Source: WHSW01 sp036794585
Lineage (GTDB): Bacteria > Actinomycetota > Thermoleophilia > Solirubrobacterales > 70-9
Reading direction: 5' to 3'
DNA length: 5,612 nt
Assembly: GCA_036794585.1 (NCBI GenBank)
Contig: DAIRGH010000143.1
Coordinates: 1 to 5,612, forward strand
Shown: positions 1 to 5,612 of the stretch, piece after piece
Layout of the letters: the number at the start of each line of letters is the position of its first letter
Position numbering within the stretch: the stretch's first letter is position 1
Program-made: the position numbers and the translations under genes
Notes under the pieces: generated by a model
Databases searched by the model: none
What the model was told of the DNA's origin: nothing
The model's input: the letters and a program-made list of their open reading frames with translations, nothing else

Positions 1-252
1 GCCGGGCACGGCGATCGCCGCGCAGGCGAGCGGGATCGCCGCCATCACCGGGCCGCCGACCGCCTCGGCGCCCATACGGGTAGCCGCGTCGGCGATCAGC
101 TCGCCGGCGGCGCGAAAGCCGGCCGGCCGCATCAACGCCCGCCGCGCGTCGACGTAGTACTGCGCCTTGCGCCCGCTCGAGAGCGTCACCTCGCCCAGCA
201 CCAGCGCATGCTCGCGCAGCTCGGAGATCAGGGTGTCGCGAGGATCGGCCAG
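1..252 (-). CDS. pyrE: Orotate phosphoribosyltransferase PyrE, N-terminal part (cut by left window edge)
   Basis: PyrE joins orotate to phosphoribosyl pyrophosphate to give orotidine monophosphate, the fifth step of cytoplasmic pyrimidine synthesis. The 84 visible codons carry the family's N-terminal pattern: LISELREHALVLGEVTL (residues 8-24), SSGRKAQYYVDARRAL (25-40), a PAGFR segment (43-47), the helix GELIADAATRMGA, and the strand VGGPVMAAIPLA (65-76). The PRPP-binding loop lies beyond the window; full-length family members are usually about 180-215 residues. The frame has no ATG, GTG or TTG between position 420 and the conserved block. I therefore place the start at CTG 252-250, giving (M)ADPRDTLISEL, which begins where homologues usually begin. 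GTG 201-199 would delete conserved N-terminal residues. Only 5 bases separate this start from the preceding transpeptidase stop, so co-transcription and translational coupling are likely. Family assignment is firm; the start is not. Confidence 0.87.
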   Translation of the reverse strand, partial: MADPRDTLISELREHALVLGEVTLSSGRKAQYYVDARRALMRPAGFRAAGELIADAATRMGAEAVGGPVMAAIPLACAAIAVPG

Positions 253-257
253 GAGGC

Positions 258-1229
258 CTAGATGTATACGTACATCCGGTCGCCCAGGTCGATCCAGTTG
301 TAGATGAAGACCGAGTCGGGGATCGGGTTGCGGATGCAGCCGTGGCTCGCCGGGTAGGGCGGCACGGAGTGGTAGCCGTGGGTCGCCTCGCCGCGGTTGT
401 AATAGATCGAGTAGTACATCCCCAGCGAGTTGAATCCCGGGGACTTGCGGTAGAAGGTGAACGCGCCCTGGTCGGAGGGCGTCGCGGCGGCGCCGGTGGC
501 GATGTGGAAGACGTACTTGGCCTTGCCGCCGTCGGCGAGCGCCATCACCTGCTTGGAGATGTCGACCTCGACGTGCTTGCCGCCGTTGGGGTACTCGACC
601 TTGAAGCCGCCCTTGCCCGCGGCAAGCATCTGGAAGATCTCCGGCGTCGCCTGGAAGTTGCGCTCCATCCCGTTCACCTTGCGGAACGCCATCACCGCAC
701 GCTGGGTGTGTGAGCCGTAGATGCTGTTGTCGGTGTTGTAGTAGGCCTGCTTTCGCAGCAGCTGGTTGAACACCGCCACCGCCGGGCCGCTGTCGCCCGG
801 ATCCAGGTCGATGTACTTGATCCCGAAGCTCTTGGACTTCGCGCTGGCACCCTCTTGGCGCGCGGTCGCCGGCTTCTGGACGCGGACGCGGTACTTGCCC
901 GCGTCGACCAGGGGCTTGGAGCGAAGCTTGAAGCGGCCGAACTTCTTGCCCTTGACCCGCTTCACGAACGGCGTCTTCTTGAGCACGGCGTCGCCTTTGT
1001 TGCCGAGCTGGACCTCGACCTCCTGATGGCCGACGAAGGGCGTCACCGTGCCGATCACCTCGACCCGGTCGCCGACCTTGGCCTTGCCGCCATGCAGACC
1101 CTTGAGCTTGAGCTTGATCTTCGCCGGCGCCGGCTCGGTCGGGACGCCGCCGCCCTGCGCGAGCGCTGTGGCCGGGAGCAGCATCGCCGCAGCGACGCCC
1201 CCCACGGCGACTGAGGAGCGAAGTTTCAC
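258..1229 (-). CDS. Secreted L,D-transpeptidase (YkuD family) with peptidoglycan-binding domain
   Basis: L,D-transpeptidases act outside the membrane, using a catalytic cysteine to make 3-3 peptidoglycan cross-links or attach proteins to the wall. The 323-residue product has a Sec signal peptide: basic MKLR, a hydrophobic core, and likely cleavage after ALA-24 before Gln25. It has no lipobox cysteine, so it is not a lipoprotein. Residues about 35-138 form a Lys/Arg-rich, beta-strand-like region, probably an Ig-like fold. Residues about 141-203 match the PG_binding_1 repeat (DLDPGDSGPAVAVFNQLL, then YGSHTQRAVMAFRKVNG). The C-terminal YkuD domain (about 210-323) ends with the active-site motif, with His284, His287, then SHGC-IR (His296, Cys298, Arg300). 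The start is GTG at 1229-1227; no other start precedes it in frame and no strong ribosome site is visible. It lies 34 bases after the CPBP gene and 5 bases before pyrE, so it probably shares their transcript. Confidence 0.93.
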   Translation of the reverse strand: MKLRSSVAVGGVAAAMLLPATALAQGGGVPTEPAPAKIKLKLKGLHGGKAKVGDRVEVIGTVTPFVGHQEVEVQLGNKGDAVLKKTPFVKRVKGKKFGRFKLRSKPLVDAGKYRVRVQKPATARQEGASAKSKSFGIKYIDLDPGDSGPAVAVFNQLLRKQAYYNTDNSIYGSHTQRAVMAFRKVNGMERNFQATPEIFQMLAAGKGGFKVEYPNGGKHVEVDISKQVMALADGGKAKYVFHIATGAAATPSDQGAFTFYRKSPGFNSLGMYYSIYYNRGEATHGYHSVPPYPASHGCIRNPIPDSVFIYNWIDLGDRMYVYI

Positions 1230-1263
1230 CGCGCGAATTCTGGCAGACGGTCTGGCGGGCGGG

Positions 1264-2037
1264 CTAGGTTCCGACCAGGACGAGGAACGCGAGCCCGTTG
1301 TTGATCGTGTGCAGGGCGATCGGCGACCACAACGAGCCCGAGCGTTCGTAGAGGTACGCGAGCACGATGCCGAGCACCGAGAGCTGCACCCCGACCGCGA
1401 CGTTGCCCGTGGTGAGGTGGATCGAGCCGAAGAAGACGCCCGACAGCAGCGCGGCCCACACGAACGGCATCCGCGCCCGCAGGCCGCCGAAGAAGAAGCC
1501 GCGAAAGAACACCTCCTCGGCCAGCGGCGCGACGAGCACGATCAGGATCCCCGCCGAGATCGCCCCCAGGGTGCTCTGGTCGAAGCCGAGCTCGTCGGCG
1601 ACGTCCACCTGCTCGGGGTCGGCGACGAGCGAGGCGAAGATCACGGCGAAGCCGAGGTAGGCGAGCAGCGCCAGCAGTGTTGCTCCCACCCAGGGAACGA
1701 CCGGGCGACGCAGCCCGAGAGCGGCAAAGGCCCTGTCGAGGCTGACGCCGCGCGCGGCGAAGAACAGCGCCGTTGACAGCAACGCCGCCTCGAGCACCAC
1801 CTGCGAGCCGATCGTCACGTCGAGGCCCGAGTCTCCGGCGAGCAGGTAGACGGGAATCCCGCCGAGGATGAGCAGGCCGACCACCATCGCGACCCCGATC
1901 ACGGCATCGCCGACGCTCCAGTGCGCGCGGCTGGCGGCGCCCGGCGGCGAGTCCGGCGGTGGGGGCGGTGGCGGTTGCTCGAACTGCCCGCCGTAGGGCG
2001 GCGGAAAGGTCGACTCGGGCCCGGGTTCCTGCGTCAC
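1264..2037 (-). CDS. CPBP family intramembrane metalloprotease homologue (Rce1/Abi type)
   Basis: This 257-residue membrane protein belongs to the CPBP family (CAAX protease and bacteriocin-processing), whose members are intramembrane proteases or self-immunity proteins. All three family motifs are present: EEVFFR (Glu174, Glu175, Arg179), FxxxH (Phe203, His207) and HTINN (His243, Asn247). The metal and catalytic residues therefore look intact. About seven hydrophobic segments follow a soluble N-terminus of about 40 residues that is rich in proline, including seven consecutive prolines at 22-28. The substrate is unknown. No bacteriocin precursor is visible nearby, so an immunity role is unsupported. 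The GTG start at 2037 overlaps the HAD hydrolase stop as GTGA, which suggests translational coupling, since no good ribosome site precedes it. The gene sits upstream of the L,D-transpeptidase on the same strand. Confidence 0.9.
   Translation of the reverse strand: MTQEPGPESTFPPPYGGQFEQPPPPPPPDSPPGAASRAHWSVGDAVIGVAMVVGLLILGGIPVYLLAGDSGLDVTIGSQVVLEAALLSTALFFAARGVSLDRAFAALGLRRPVVPWVGATLLALLAYLGFAVIFASLVADPEQVDVADELGFDQSTLGAISAGILIVLVAPLAEEVFFRGFFFGGLRARMPFVWAALLSGVFFGSIHLTTGNVAVGVQLSVLGIVLAYLYERSGSLWSPIALHTINNGLAFLVLVGT
2034..2037 (-). promoter_or_regulatory. GTGA stop/start overlap coupling the HAD and CPBP genes
   Basis: The CPBP start GTG (2037-2035) overlaps the HAD stop TGA (2036-2034) in the four bases GTGA. 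Such overlaps commonly allow ribosomes finishing the first gene to restart on the second. No purine-rich ribosome site is evident just upstream, which fits re-initiation. Confidence 0.75.
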
Positions 2038-2666
2038 GGGCGCAGATGCAACTCGATCTCGGCCAGCGACGCGATGTCGCCAGAGCCGCCGCGGTCGAGC
2101 AGGAGTGCCGGGATGCCGGCGGCCTCGGCCCCGGCGACGTCCTCGTCCGCCGTATCGCCGACGTGCAGGGCCTCCTCCGGCTCACACCCGGCCAGCTCGA
2201 GCGCCCGCGCGAAGATCGCCGGGTCGGGCTTGCGCGTCCCGGCCGCGGCCGAGCTCACGACCCCGTCCAACGTGCCGCCCAGCCCGGCGCGGTCGAGCAC
2301 CTCGGGCAGCGACACGTCCCAGTTAGAGACGCAGAGCAGGGTCAGCCCGAGCTCGCGCAGCCGCGCCAGCGCGGGGCGCGCGTCGGGCGCCGGGTGGAAG
2401 CGAATCGCGCTCATCATCGTCTCGACGTCCACCTCGCGCCCGAGCTCGCGGCTGAGCAGCGCCGCGCAGCGGAGGCGGAGGTCGGCCAGGCTGTCTGCGT
2501 CGACGCCCTCGTGGGCGTGCTCGCGGTAGTAGTCCATCTCCTTTCGCATCGCCGCCTCGACGCGGTCGTTCCCTGCGTGGCCGAGCGCGCGGGCGAGCCT
2601 GGTCCAGGGAGGCTCGAGCTCGACCAGGGTGCCGAGCGCGTCGAGGAAAACGGCGCGAGTCTTCAT
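2034..2666 (-). CDS. HAD-superfamily hydrolase (haloacid dehalogenase-like, subfamily IA)
   Basis: This 210-residue cytoplasmic protein has the HAD order of motifs: nucleophile Asp9 in FLDALGTL (motif I), Ser114 in CVSNWD (motif II), Lys146 in GTRKPDPAIF (motif III), and HVGDTADEDVAGA with Asp171 and Asp176 (motif IV). The helical cap lies between motifs I and II, as in subfamily IA. Most HAD members are phosphatases. Here the usual second aspartate of motif I, the general acid/base, is Leu11. L-2-haloacid dehalogenases also lack that residue (DAYGTL), so phosphatase activity should not be assumed and the substrate is unknown. The ATG at 2666-2664 is chosen because it starts right before the first beta strand (MKTRAVFLDA); the open frame continues upstream but only as antisense of the MscS gene. 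Its stop overlaps the CPBP start, and it is the first gene of the leftward run. Confidence 0.9.
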   Translation of the reverse strand: MKTRAVFLDALGTLVELEPPWTRLARALGHAGNDRVEAAMRKEMDYYREHAHEGVDADSLADLRLRCAALLSRELGREVDVETMMSAIRFHPAPDARPALARLRELGLTLLCVSNWDVSLPEVLDRAGLGGTLDGVVSSAAAGTRKPDPAIFARALELAGCEPEEALHVGDTADEDVAGAEAAGIPALLLDRGGSGDIASLAEIELHLRP

Positions 2667-2681
2667 GAGCGATCGAAGACT
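2658..2681. repeat. 7-bp inverted repeat spanning the divergent HAD/MscS start region
   Basis: AGTCTTC (2658-2664) and GAAGACT (2675-2681) form perfect 7-bp arms around a 10-bp spacer, and include the HAD start codon. The layout, with a dyad at a divergent gene junction, is operator-like. In HAD mRNA the same bases could fold into a hairpin with ATG at the loop edge. No recognisable -10 or -35 pair lies beside it, so an operator role is only inferred. Confidence 0.4.
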
Positions 2682-2684
2682 GGC

Positions 2685-2688
2685 AGGA
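2685..2688 (+). promoter_or_regulatory. Ribosome binding site supporting the GTG start of the MscS gene
   Basis: AGGA lies 9 bases before GTG 2698, a normal spacing. The alternative ATG 2665 has its nearest purine run (GAGGAAAA, 2644-2651) 13 bases upstream. This favours the shorter MscS protein. Confidence 0.5.
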
Positions 2689-2697
2689 TCGCGGGCC

Positions 2698-3474
2698 GTG
2701 GAAGAGACCTTCTGGGAAGCAAACGGCGATTGGATCACGGCGCTGGCCTCGGTCGCGGTCGCGCTCATCGTCGCGCTGATCGTCGACCGCTTCGTGATCG
2801 GGCGCGCCACCCGGGTCGCGACCCGAGTGAGCGACACGACCGTGTCGCGGGCGACGGCGACCCGGTTGCGCCTGATCCGCCGCCTGGTCTTCGTCACGAT
2901 CATCGTGATCGGGCTCGCGATCGCGCTGGCGCAGTTCGACAAGCTCAACCGGCTCGCGACCGGGATCCTCGCTTCGAGCGCCGTGCTCGGCCTGGTGCTC
3001 GGGCTGGCCGCCAGACAGGTGCTCGCCAACCCGATCGCGGGGATCCTGCTGGCGGTCTCGCAGCCGATCCGGATCGGCGACACGATCACGTTCGAGGACG
3101 AGACCGGGCGCGTCGACGACATCACCCTCGCGCACACATTCATCGACACCGCCGACGGCCGGCTGGTGATCATCCCCAACGAGCAGATGGTGACGAGCAA
3201 GGTCATCAACCGCTCGACTGGCGACTTGAGCGCGCCGGTCGCGGTCTCGGTCTGGCTGCCCCCGGCGGCCGACCTCGAGCGCGCCCGCGAGGCGCTGTCG
3301 CGGCTCGAGCCGTCGGAGATCGAGGTCGCCGAGATCACCCCCGAGGGAGTCAGGCTCGCGGTCCACGGACCTCGCCGGCCCGGCGGAACCCGCGCCTCCG
3401 GCGAGGAGTCGGCCCTGCGTGAGCGTGCCCAGCGTGCGCTGCGCGACGCAGGCGTGCTTGCGGCAACCGACTGA
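2698..3474 (+). CDS. MscS-family small-conductance mechanosensitive channel
   Basis: MscS channels form homoheptamers in the cytoplasmic membrane and open under tension to release solutes after hypo-osmotic shock. The 258-residue product has three transmembrane segments (about 13-34, 61-79 and 87-121), the minimum MscS layout. The pore helix TM3 carries small residues (ASSAVLGLVLGLAARQVLAN, then PIAGILLAVSQPIRIGD), followed by the beta domain (GRVDDITLAHTFI, then IIPNEQMVTSKVINRS at 159-173). The alpha/beta C-terminus (about 178-258) ends in a charged tail. I prefer GTG 2698 because AGGA at 2685-2688 sits 9 bases upstream and the protein then begins just before TM1. ATG 2665 would add 11 residues, overlap the divergent HAD start by two bases, and has a poorly spaced ribosome site. 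The PBP gene follows 34 bases after the stop, so the two may be co-transcribed. Confidence 0.92.
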   Translation: MEETFWEANGDWITALASVAVALIVALIVDRFVIGRATRVATRVSDTTVSRATATRLRLIRRLVFVTIIVIGLAIALAQFDKLNRLATGILASSAVLGLVLGLAARQVLANPIAGILLAVSQPIRIGDTITFEDETGRVDDITLAHTFIDTADGRLVIIPNEQMVTSKVINRSTGDLSAPVAVSVWLPPAADLERAREALSRLEPSEIEVAEITPEGVRLAVHGPRRPGGTRASGEESALRERAQRALRDAGVLAATD

Positions 3475-3486
3475 CCCGGCTCGACC

Positions 3487-3511
3487 CGTCAGTACCCTTT
3501 GAGGGCTGATG
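3487..3511 (+). promoter_or_regulatory. Potential RNA hairpin covering the ribosome site and ATG of the PBP gene
   Basis: In the transcript, 3487-3492 (CGTCAG) pairs with 3506-3511 (CTGATG) with one G-U pair, and CCCT (3495-3498) pairs with AGGG (3502-3505). The 5' arm has a 2-base TA bulge and the loop is TTG. That makes ten base pairs enclosing most of the Shine-Dalgarno GAGGG and including the start codon. If RNA enters from the upstream MscS gene, this structure could limit PBP translation. The pairing is read directly; the function is inference. Confidence 0.45.
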
Positions 3512-5612
3512 AGTCCTCGTGCACGGAGACGTCAGCGACGCTCGGGCGGCTCGGTGGGCAAGAAGGTCGCCCTCGCGTTCGGCGTCCTGCTGGCAATGGT
3601 CGGAATCGCGGCTGCAAGCGCCGCCCTGTGGGTGCTCGACGTCATGGCCTCGGCGCCGTCGATCCACACGCTCGAGCCCGCCCAGCAGGGGGCGAACTCG
3701 GAGGTCTTCGCCGCCGACGGGACCAGCCTCGGTTACGTGCAGGCCGACGTCCTGCGAACCGAGGTCGGGCTCGACGAGATCCCCAAGCGCCTGCAGAACG
3801 CGACCATCGCGATCGAGGACGAGCACTTCTACGAGCATGACGGCGTCGACTTCAGCGCGATCGCGCGCGCCGCCTGGGAGAACGTCGAGGCCGGCGAGAT
3901 CGAGCAGGGCGGCTCGACGATCACCCAGCAGCTCGTCCGCAACCTCTATATCGACGACCCCGAGGACACGCTCGAGCGCAAGCTGATCGAGGCGCAGATG
4001 GCGATGGACTACGAGGAGGAGTACTCCAAGGACGAGATCCTCGAGCAGTACCTGAACACCGCCTCCTATGGCACCAACGACGGCCGCACCGCGGTCGGGG
4101 TGCAGGCGGCCGCCGAGGTGTTCTTCAACAAGGACGTCTCCGAGCTCAACGTCAACGAGGCGGCGCTGCTCGCCGGCCTGCCGCAGGCACCGACCGACTA
4201 CAACGCCTTCCTCAACCCCGATGGCGCCAAGGATCGCCGCGACCAGGTCCTGAACGCGATGGCCGAGCAGGGCTACATCACCGGGTCGCGCTACCTGGAG
4301 CTCACCCAGAAGGGTCTCGGCCTCGAGCGCGGCCGCCTGTACGAGACCCGCGAGCAGCAGTACTTCTTCGACTTCGTCCAGCAGGAGCTGATCGACGAGT
4401 ACGGCGTGCAGACGGTCCGCGACGGCGGCCTCAAGGTCTACACGACGCTCGACCCAAAGCTCCAGGCCGCCGCCGAGCAGGCGATCGCAGACAACAACAA
4501 CACCGTCGGCGCCGCCGCGGCGCTGGTCTCCACCGATGCCGAGACCGGCGAGATCATCGCGATGGCCTCGTCGGAGGCCTACGAGGACCGTCAGTTCAAC
4601 CTCGCCGCGCAGGGCCAGCGCCAGCCGGGGTCCGCCTTCAAGCCGTTCGCGCTCACCGCCGCCGTCGACCAGGGTGTCGACCCCGACTCGACCTACTACT
4701 CCGCCCCGAACACGATCAGCCTCGACCAGGGTCAATACTCCGAGCCCTGGACCGTCAGCGGTGGCGCCGGCGGCACGATCAGCCTTCGCCAGGCGACCGC
4801 GAACTCGGTCAACACGGTCTTCGCCCAGCTCGTGATGGATATCGGCCCCGAGACGATGGACGAGATGGCGCGCAAGATGGGGATCACGGCCGAGCTCAAC
4901 AACTATCCGGCCGAGGTGCTCGGGGCGCTCACCTACGGCGTCTCGGTGCTCGACATGTCGAACGCGTTCGCAACGCTCGCCAACGGCGGCGTCCATCACG
5001 AGCCGACCGCGATCCAGCGGGTCGAGTTCCCTGACGGCGAGGTCGACGAGGCCGAGGATCCGGAGGGCACGCGGGCGATCACGGACGGCGTCGCCTACAC
5101 GGTGGTCGACGTGATGAAGGGGACGCTTGAGTACGGGACCGCGGCCGGTCTGGGGATCGACTGCCCGGCCGCCGGCAAGACCGGAACCACCGAGGCCCAG
5201 TCCGACGCGTGGTTCGTCGGCTATACGCCCCACGTCTCGACCGCGGTCTGGGTCGGCAATCCGGACGCGCGCGTGCCGCTGCCCGGCTACGGCGCGCAGC
5301 TGGCGGCGCCGATCTGGCAGCAGTACATGTTCGAAGCGGCCTCCTCTCCATGCGACGACTTCCCCGAACCGGAGAACCCGGCGTCGCTTTCGAGCTTCTA
5401 CGGCGAGTACACCGCGTCGAGCTCGGACTTCGATGAGACCGATGAGGACGAGGAGACGACGACGACCACCGACGACACCGGCGGGACCGAGGCGCCCACC
5501 GACGACAGCTACGACCCCGACCTGTACGCGCCAGGCGCCGGCCAGGAGCCGCTGCCGAGCCCGGGCGACGGCGGCGGTGACGAGGGCGGTGACACCGGCA
5601 GCGGCGCCCCCG
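3509..5612 (+). CDS. Class A penicillin-binding protein, bifunctional transglycosylase/transpeptidase (cut by right window edge)
   Basis: Class A PBPs polymerise lipid II into glycan strands and cross-link the stem peptides at the outer face of the membrane; beta-lactams acylate the transpeptidase serine. The 701 visible codons encode a basic cytoplasmic N-terminus (MSPRARRRQRR), one membrane anchor (about 20-42), and a GT51 domain (about 60-240). GT51 motifs are AIEDEHFYEHDG (catalytic Glu103), GGSTITQQ (134-141), RKLIE with Glu161, KDEILEQYLN (174-183) and AALLAGLPQAP. A linker leads to the transpeptidase domain (about 330-605) with SAFK (nucleophile Ser375, Lys378), SVN (433-435) and KTGT (557-560). 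Both active sites look complete. A low-complexity tail starts near residue 634 and no stop is reached. The ATG at 3509 has a close GAGGG site (3501-3505). The frame stays open to the edge, and antisense frames across it are shadows. Confidence 0.95.
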   Translation, partial: MSPRARRRQRRSGGSVGKKVALAFGVLLAMVGIAAASAALWVLDVMASAPSIHTLEPAQQGANSEVFAADGTSLGYVQADVLRTEVGLDEIPKRLQNATIAIEDEHFYEHDGVDFSAIARAAWENVEAGEIEQGGSTITQQLVRNLYIDDPEDTLERKLIEAQMAMDYEEEYSKDEILEQYLNTASYGTNDGRTAVGVQAAAEVFFNKDVSELNVNEAALLAGLPQAPTDYNAFLNPDGAKDRRDQVLNAMAEQGYITGSRYLELTQKGLGLERGRLYETREQQYFFDFVQQELIDEYGVQTVRDGGLKVYTTLDPKLQAAAEQAIADNNNTVGAAAALVSTDAETGEIIAMASSEAYEDRQFNLAAQGQRQPGSAFKPFALTAAVDQGVDPDSTYYSAPNTISLDQGQYSEPWTVSGGAGGTISLRQATANSVNTVFAQLVMDIGPETMDEMARKMGITAELNNYPAEVLGALTYGVSVLDMSNAFATLANGGVHHEPTAIQRVEFPDGEVDEAEDPEGTRAITDGVAYTVVDVMKGTLEYGTAAGLGIDCPAAGKTGTTEAQSDAWFVGYTPHVSTAVWVGNPDARVPLPGYGAQLAAPIWQQYMFEAASSPCDDFPEPENPASLSSFYGEYTASSSDFDETDEDEETTTTTDDTGGTEAPTDDSYDPDLYAPGAGQEPLPSPGDGGGDEGGDTGSGAP
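5408..5612 (+). other. Low-complexity acidic/Thr/Gly tail of the penicillin-binding protein
   Basis: From about residue 634 the PBP loses domain character and becomes Ser-, Asp/Glu- and Thr-rich (DETDEDEETTTTTDDTGG). It then turns Pro- and Gly-rich (SPGDGGGDEGGDTGSG). The DNA has short repeats, including two copies of GGCGGTGAC at 5573-5581 and 5585-5593. Similar disordered extracellular tails are common on actinobacterial class A PBPs. The length is unknown because the window ends inside it. The codon-level repetition makes length variation by slippage plausible. Confidence 0.75.

Noticed and set aside
1244..1254. Palindrome CAGAC-G-GTCTG in the gap upstream of the L,D-transpeptidase
   Set aside because: Five-base arms with a one-base centre are expected about five times by chance in a window this long; no promoter or terminator signs accompany it.
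2629..2664. Starting the MscS channel at GTG 2629
   Set aside because: It would overlap the HAD gene head-on by 38 bases and add residues without any family counterpart; GTG 2698 has a well-spaced ribosome site.
2667..3338. N-terminal extension of the HAD hydrolase to a start near 3338
   Set aside because: The added 224 residues are Ser/Arg/Thr-rich antisense of MscS; the HAD fold begins cleanly at MKTRAVFLDA.
1959..3422. A 487-codon open frame on the plus strand across the CPBP, HAD and MscS genes
   Set aside because: Its product is Arg/Ala-rich without recognisable motifs, and it overlaps three well-supported genes in other frames.
3471..3498. Possible promoter for the PBP gene: CTGACC (3471-3476), 16 bases, TACCCT (3493-3498)
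   Set aside because: Only 4 of 6 and 3 of 6 consensus bases match, and the -10-like element lies so close to the ATG that the transcript would be almost leaderless. Too weak to annotate, though it competes with the hairpin reading.
3350..5233. A 627-codon open frame on the minus strand opposite the PBP gene
   Set aside because: Its translation is a repetitive Arg/Leu/Val/Asp/Gly-rich string with no domain pattern, and it lies antisense to a PBP with every expected catalytic motif. Long antisense frames are expected in GC-rich coding DNA.
1..5612. tRNA, rRNA, CRISPR array, insertion sequence, attachment site or defence system
   Set aside because: I found no cloverleaf, spaced direct repeats, transposase motifs or terminal repeats; the bases are almost fully taken by six ordinary genes.

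Overview
The window is GC-rich bacterial chromosome with densely packed genes and no mobile DNA, RNA genes, CRISPR array or long non-coding stretch. The strong G/C bias at third codon positions, the GTG starts, the long spurious antisense reading frames, and the style of the class A penicillin-binding protein (a 'YGTNDGRTAVGVQAAA' stretch and a Gly/Asp/Thr-rich tail) suggest an actinomycetote, plausibly of the Thermoleophilia/Solirubrobacterales type. This placement is inference from protein resemblance, not a computed classification.

All genes diverge from one point near 2666-2698. The leftward run on the minus strand holds four tightly packed genes: a HAD-superfamily hydrolase (2666-2034), a CPBP (Rce1-like) intramembrane protease homologue (2037-1264, a 4-base GTGA overlap with the HAD gene), a secreted L,D-transpeptidase with a peptidoglycan-binding domain (1229-258), and the N-terminal part of orotate phosphoribosyltransferase PyrE (252 to beyond the left edge). 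PyrE starts 5 bases after the transpeptidase stop and apparently uses a CTG codon. The rightward run on the plus strand holds an MscS-type mechanosensitive channel (2698-3474), then, 34 bases on, a bifunctional class A penicillin-binding protein (3509 to beyond the right edge, 701 codons visible).

The functional theme is the cell envelope. The L,D-transpeptidase makes 3-3 peptidoglycan cross-links or attaches proteins, the class A PBP polymerises glycan and makes 4-3 cross-links, MscS relieves turgor, and the CPBP protein sits in the membrane. PyrE (pyrimidine synthesis) and the HAD hydrolase are metabolic passengers or housekeeping neighbours.

I see no convincing undescribed system. The points most worth a second look are small: an RNA hairpin that could hide the Shine-Dalgarno sequence and start codon of the PBP gene, a 7-bp dyad over the divergent start region, the apparent CTG start of pyrE, a HAD motif I without its second aspartate, and a lone cysteine pair that may tether the PBP tail.
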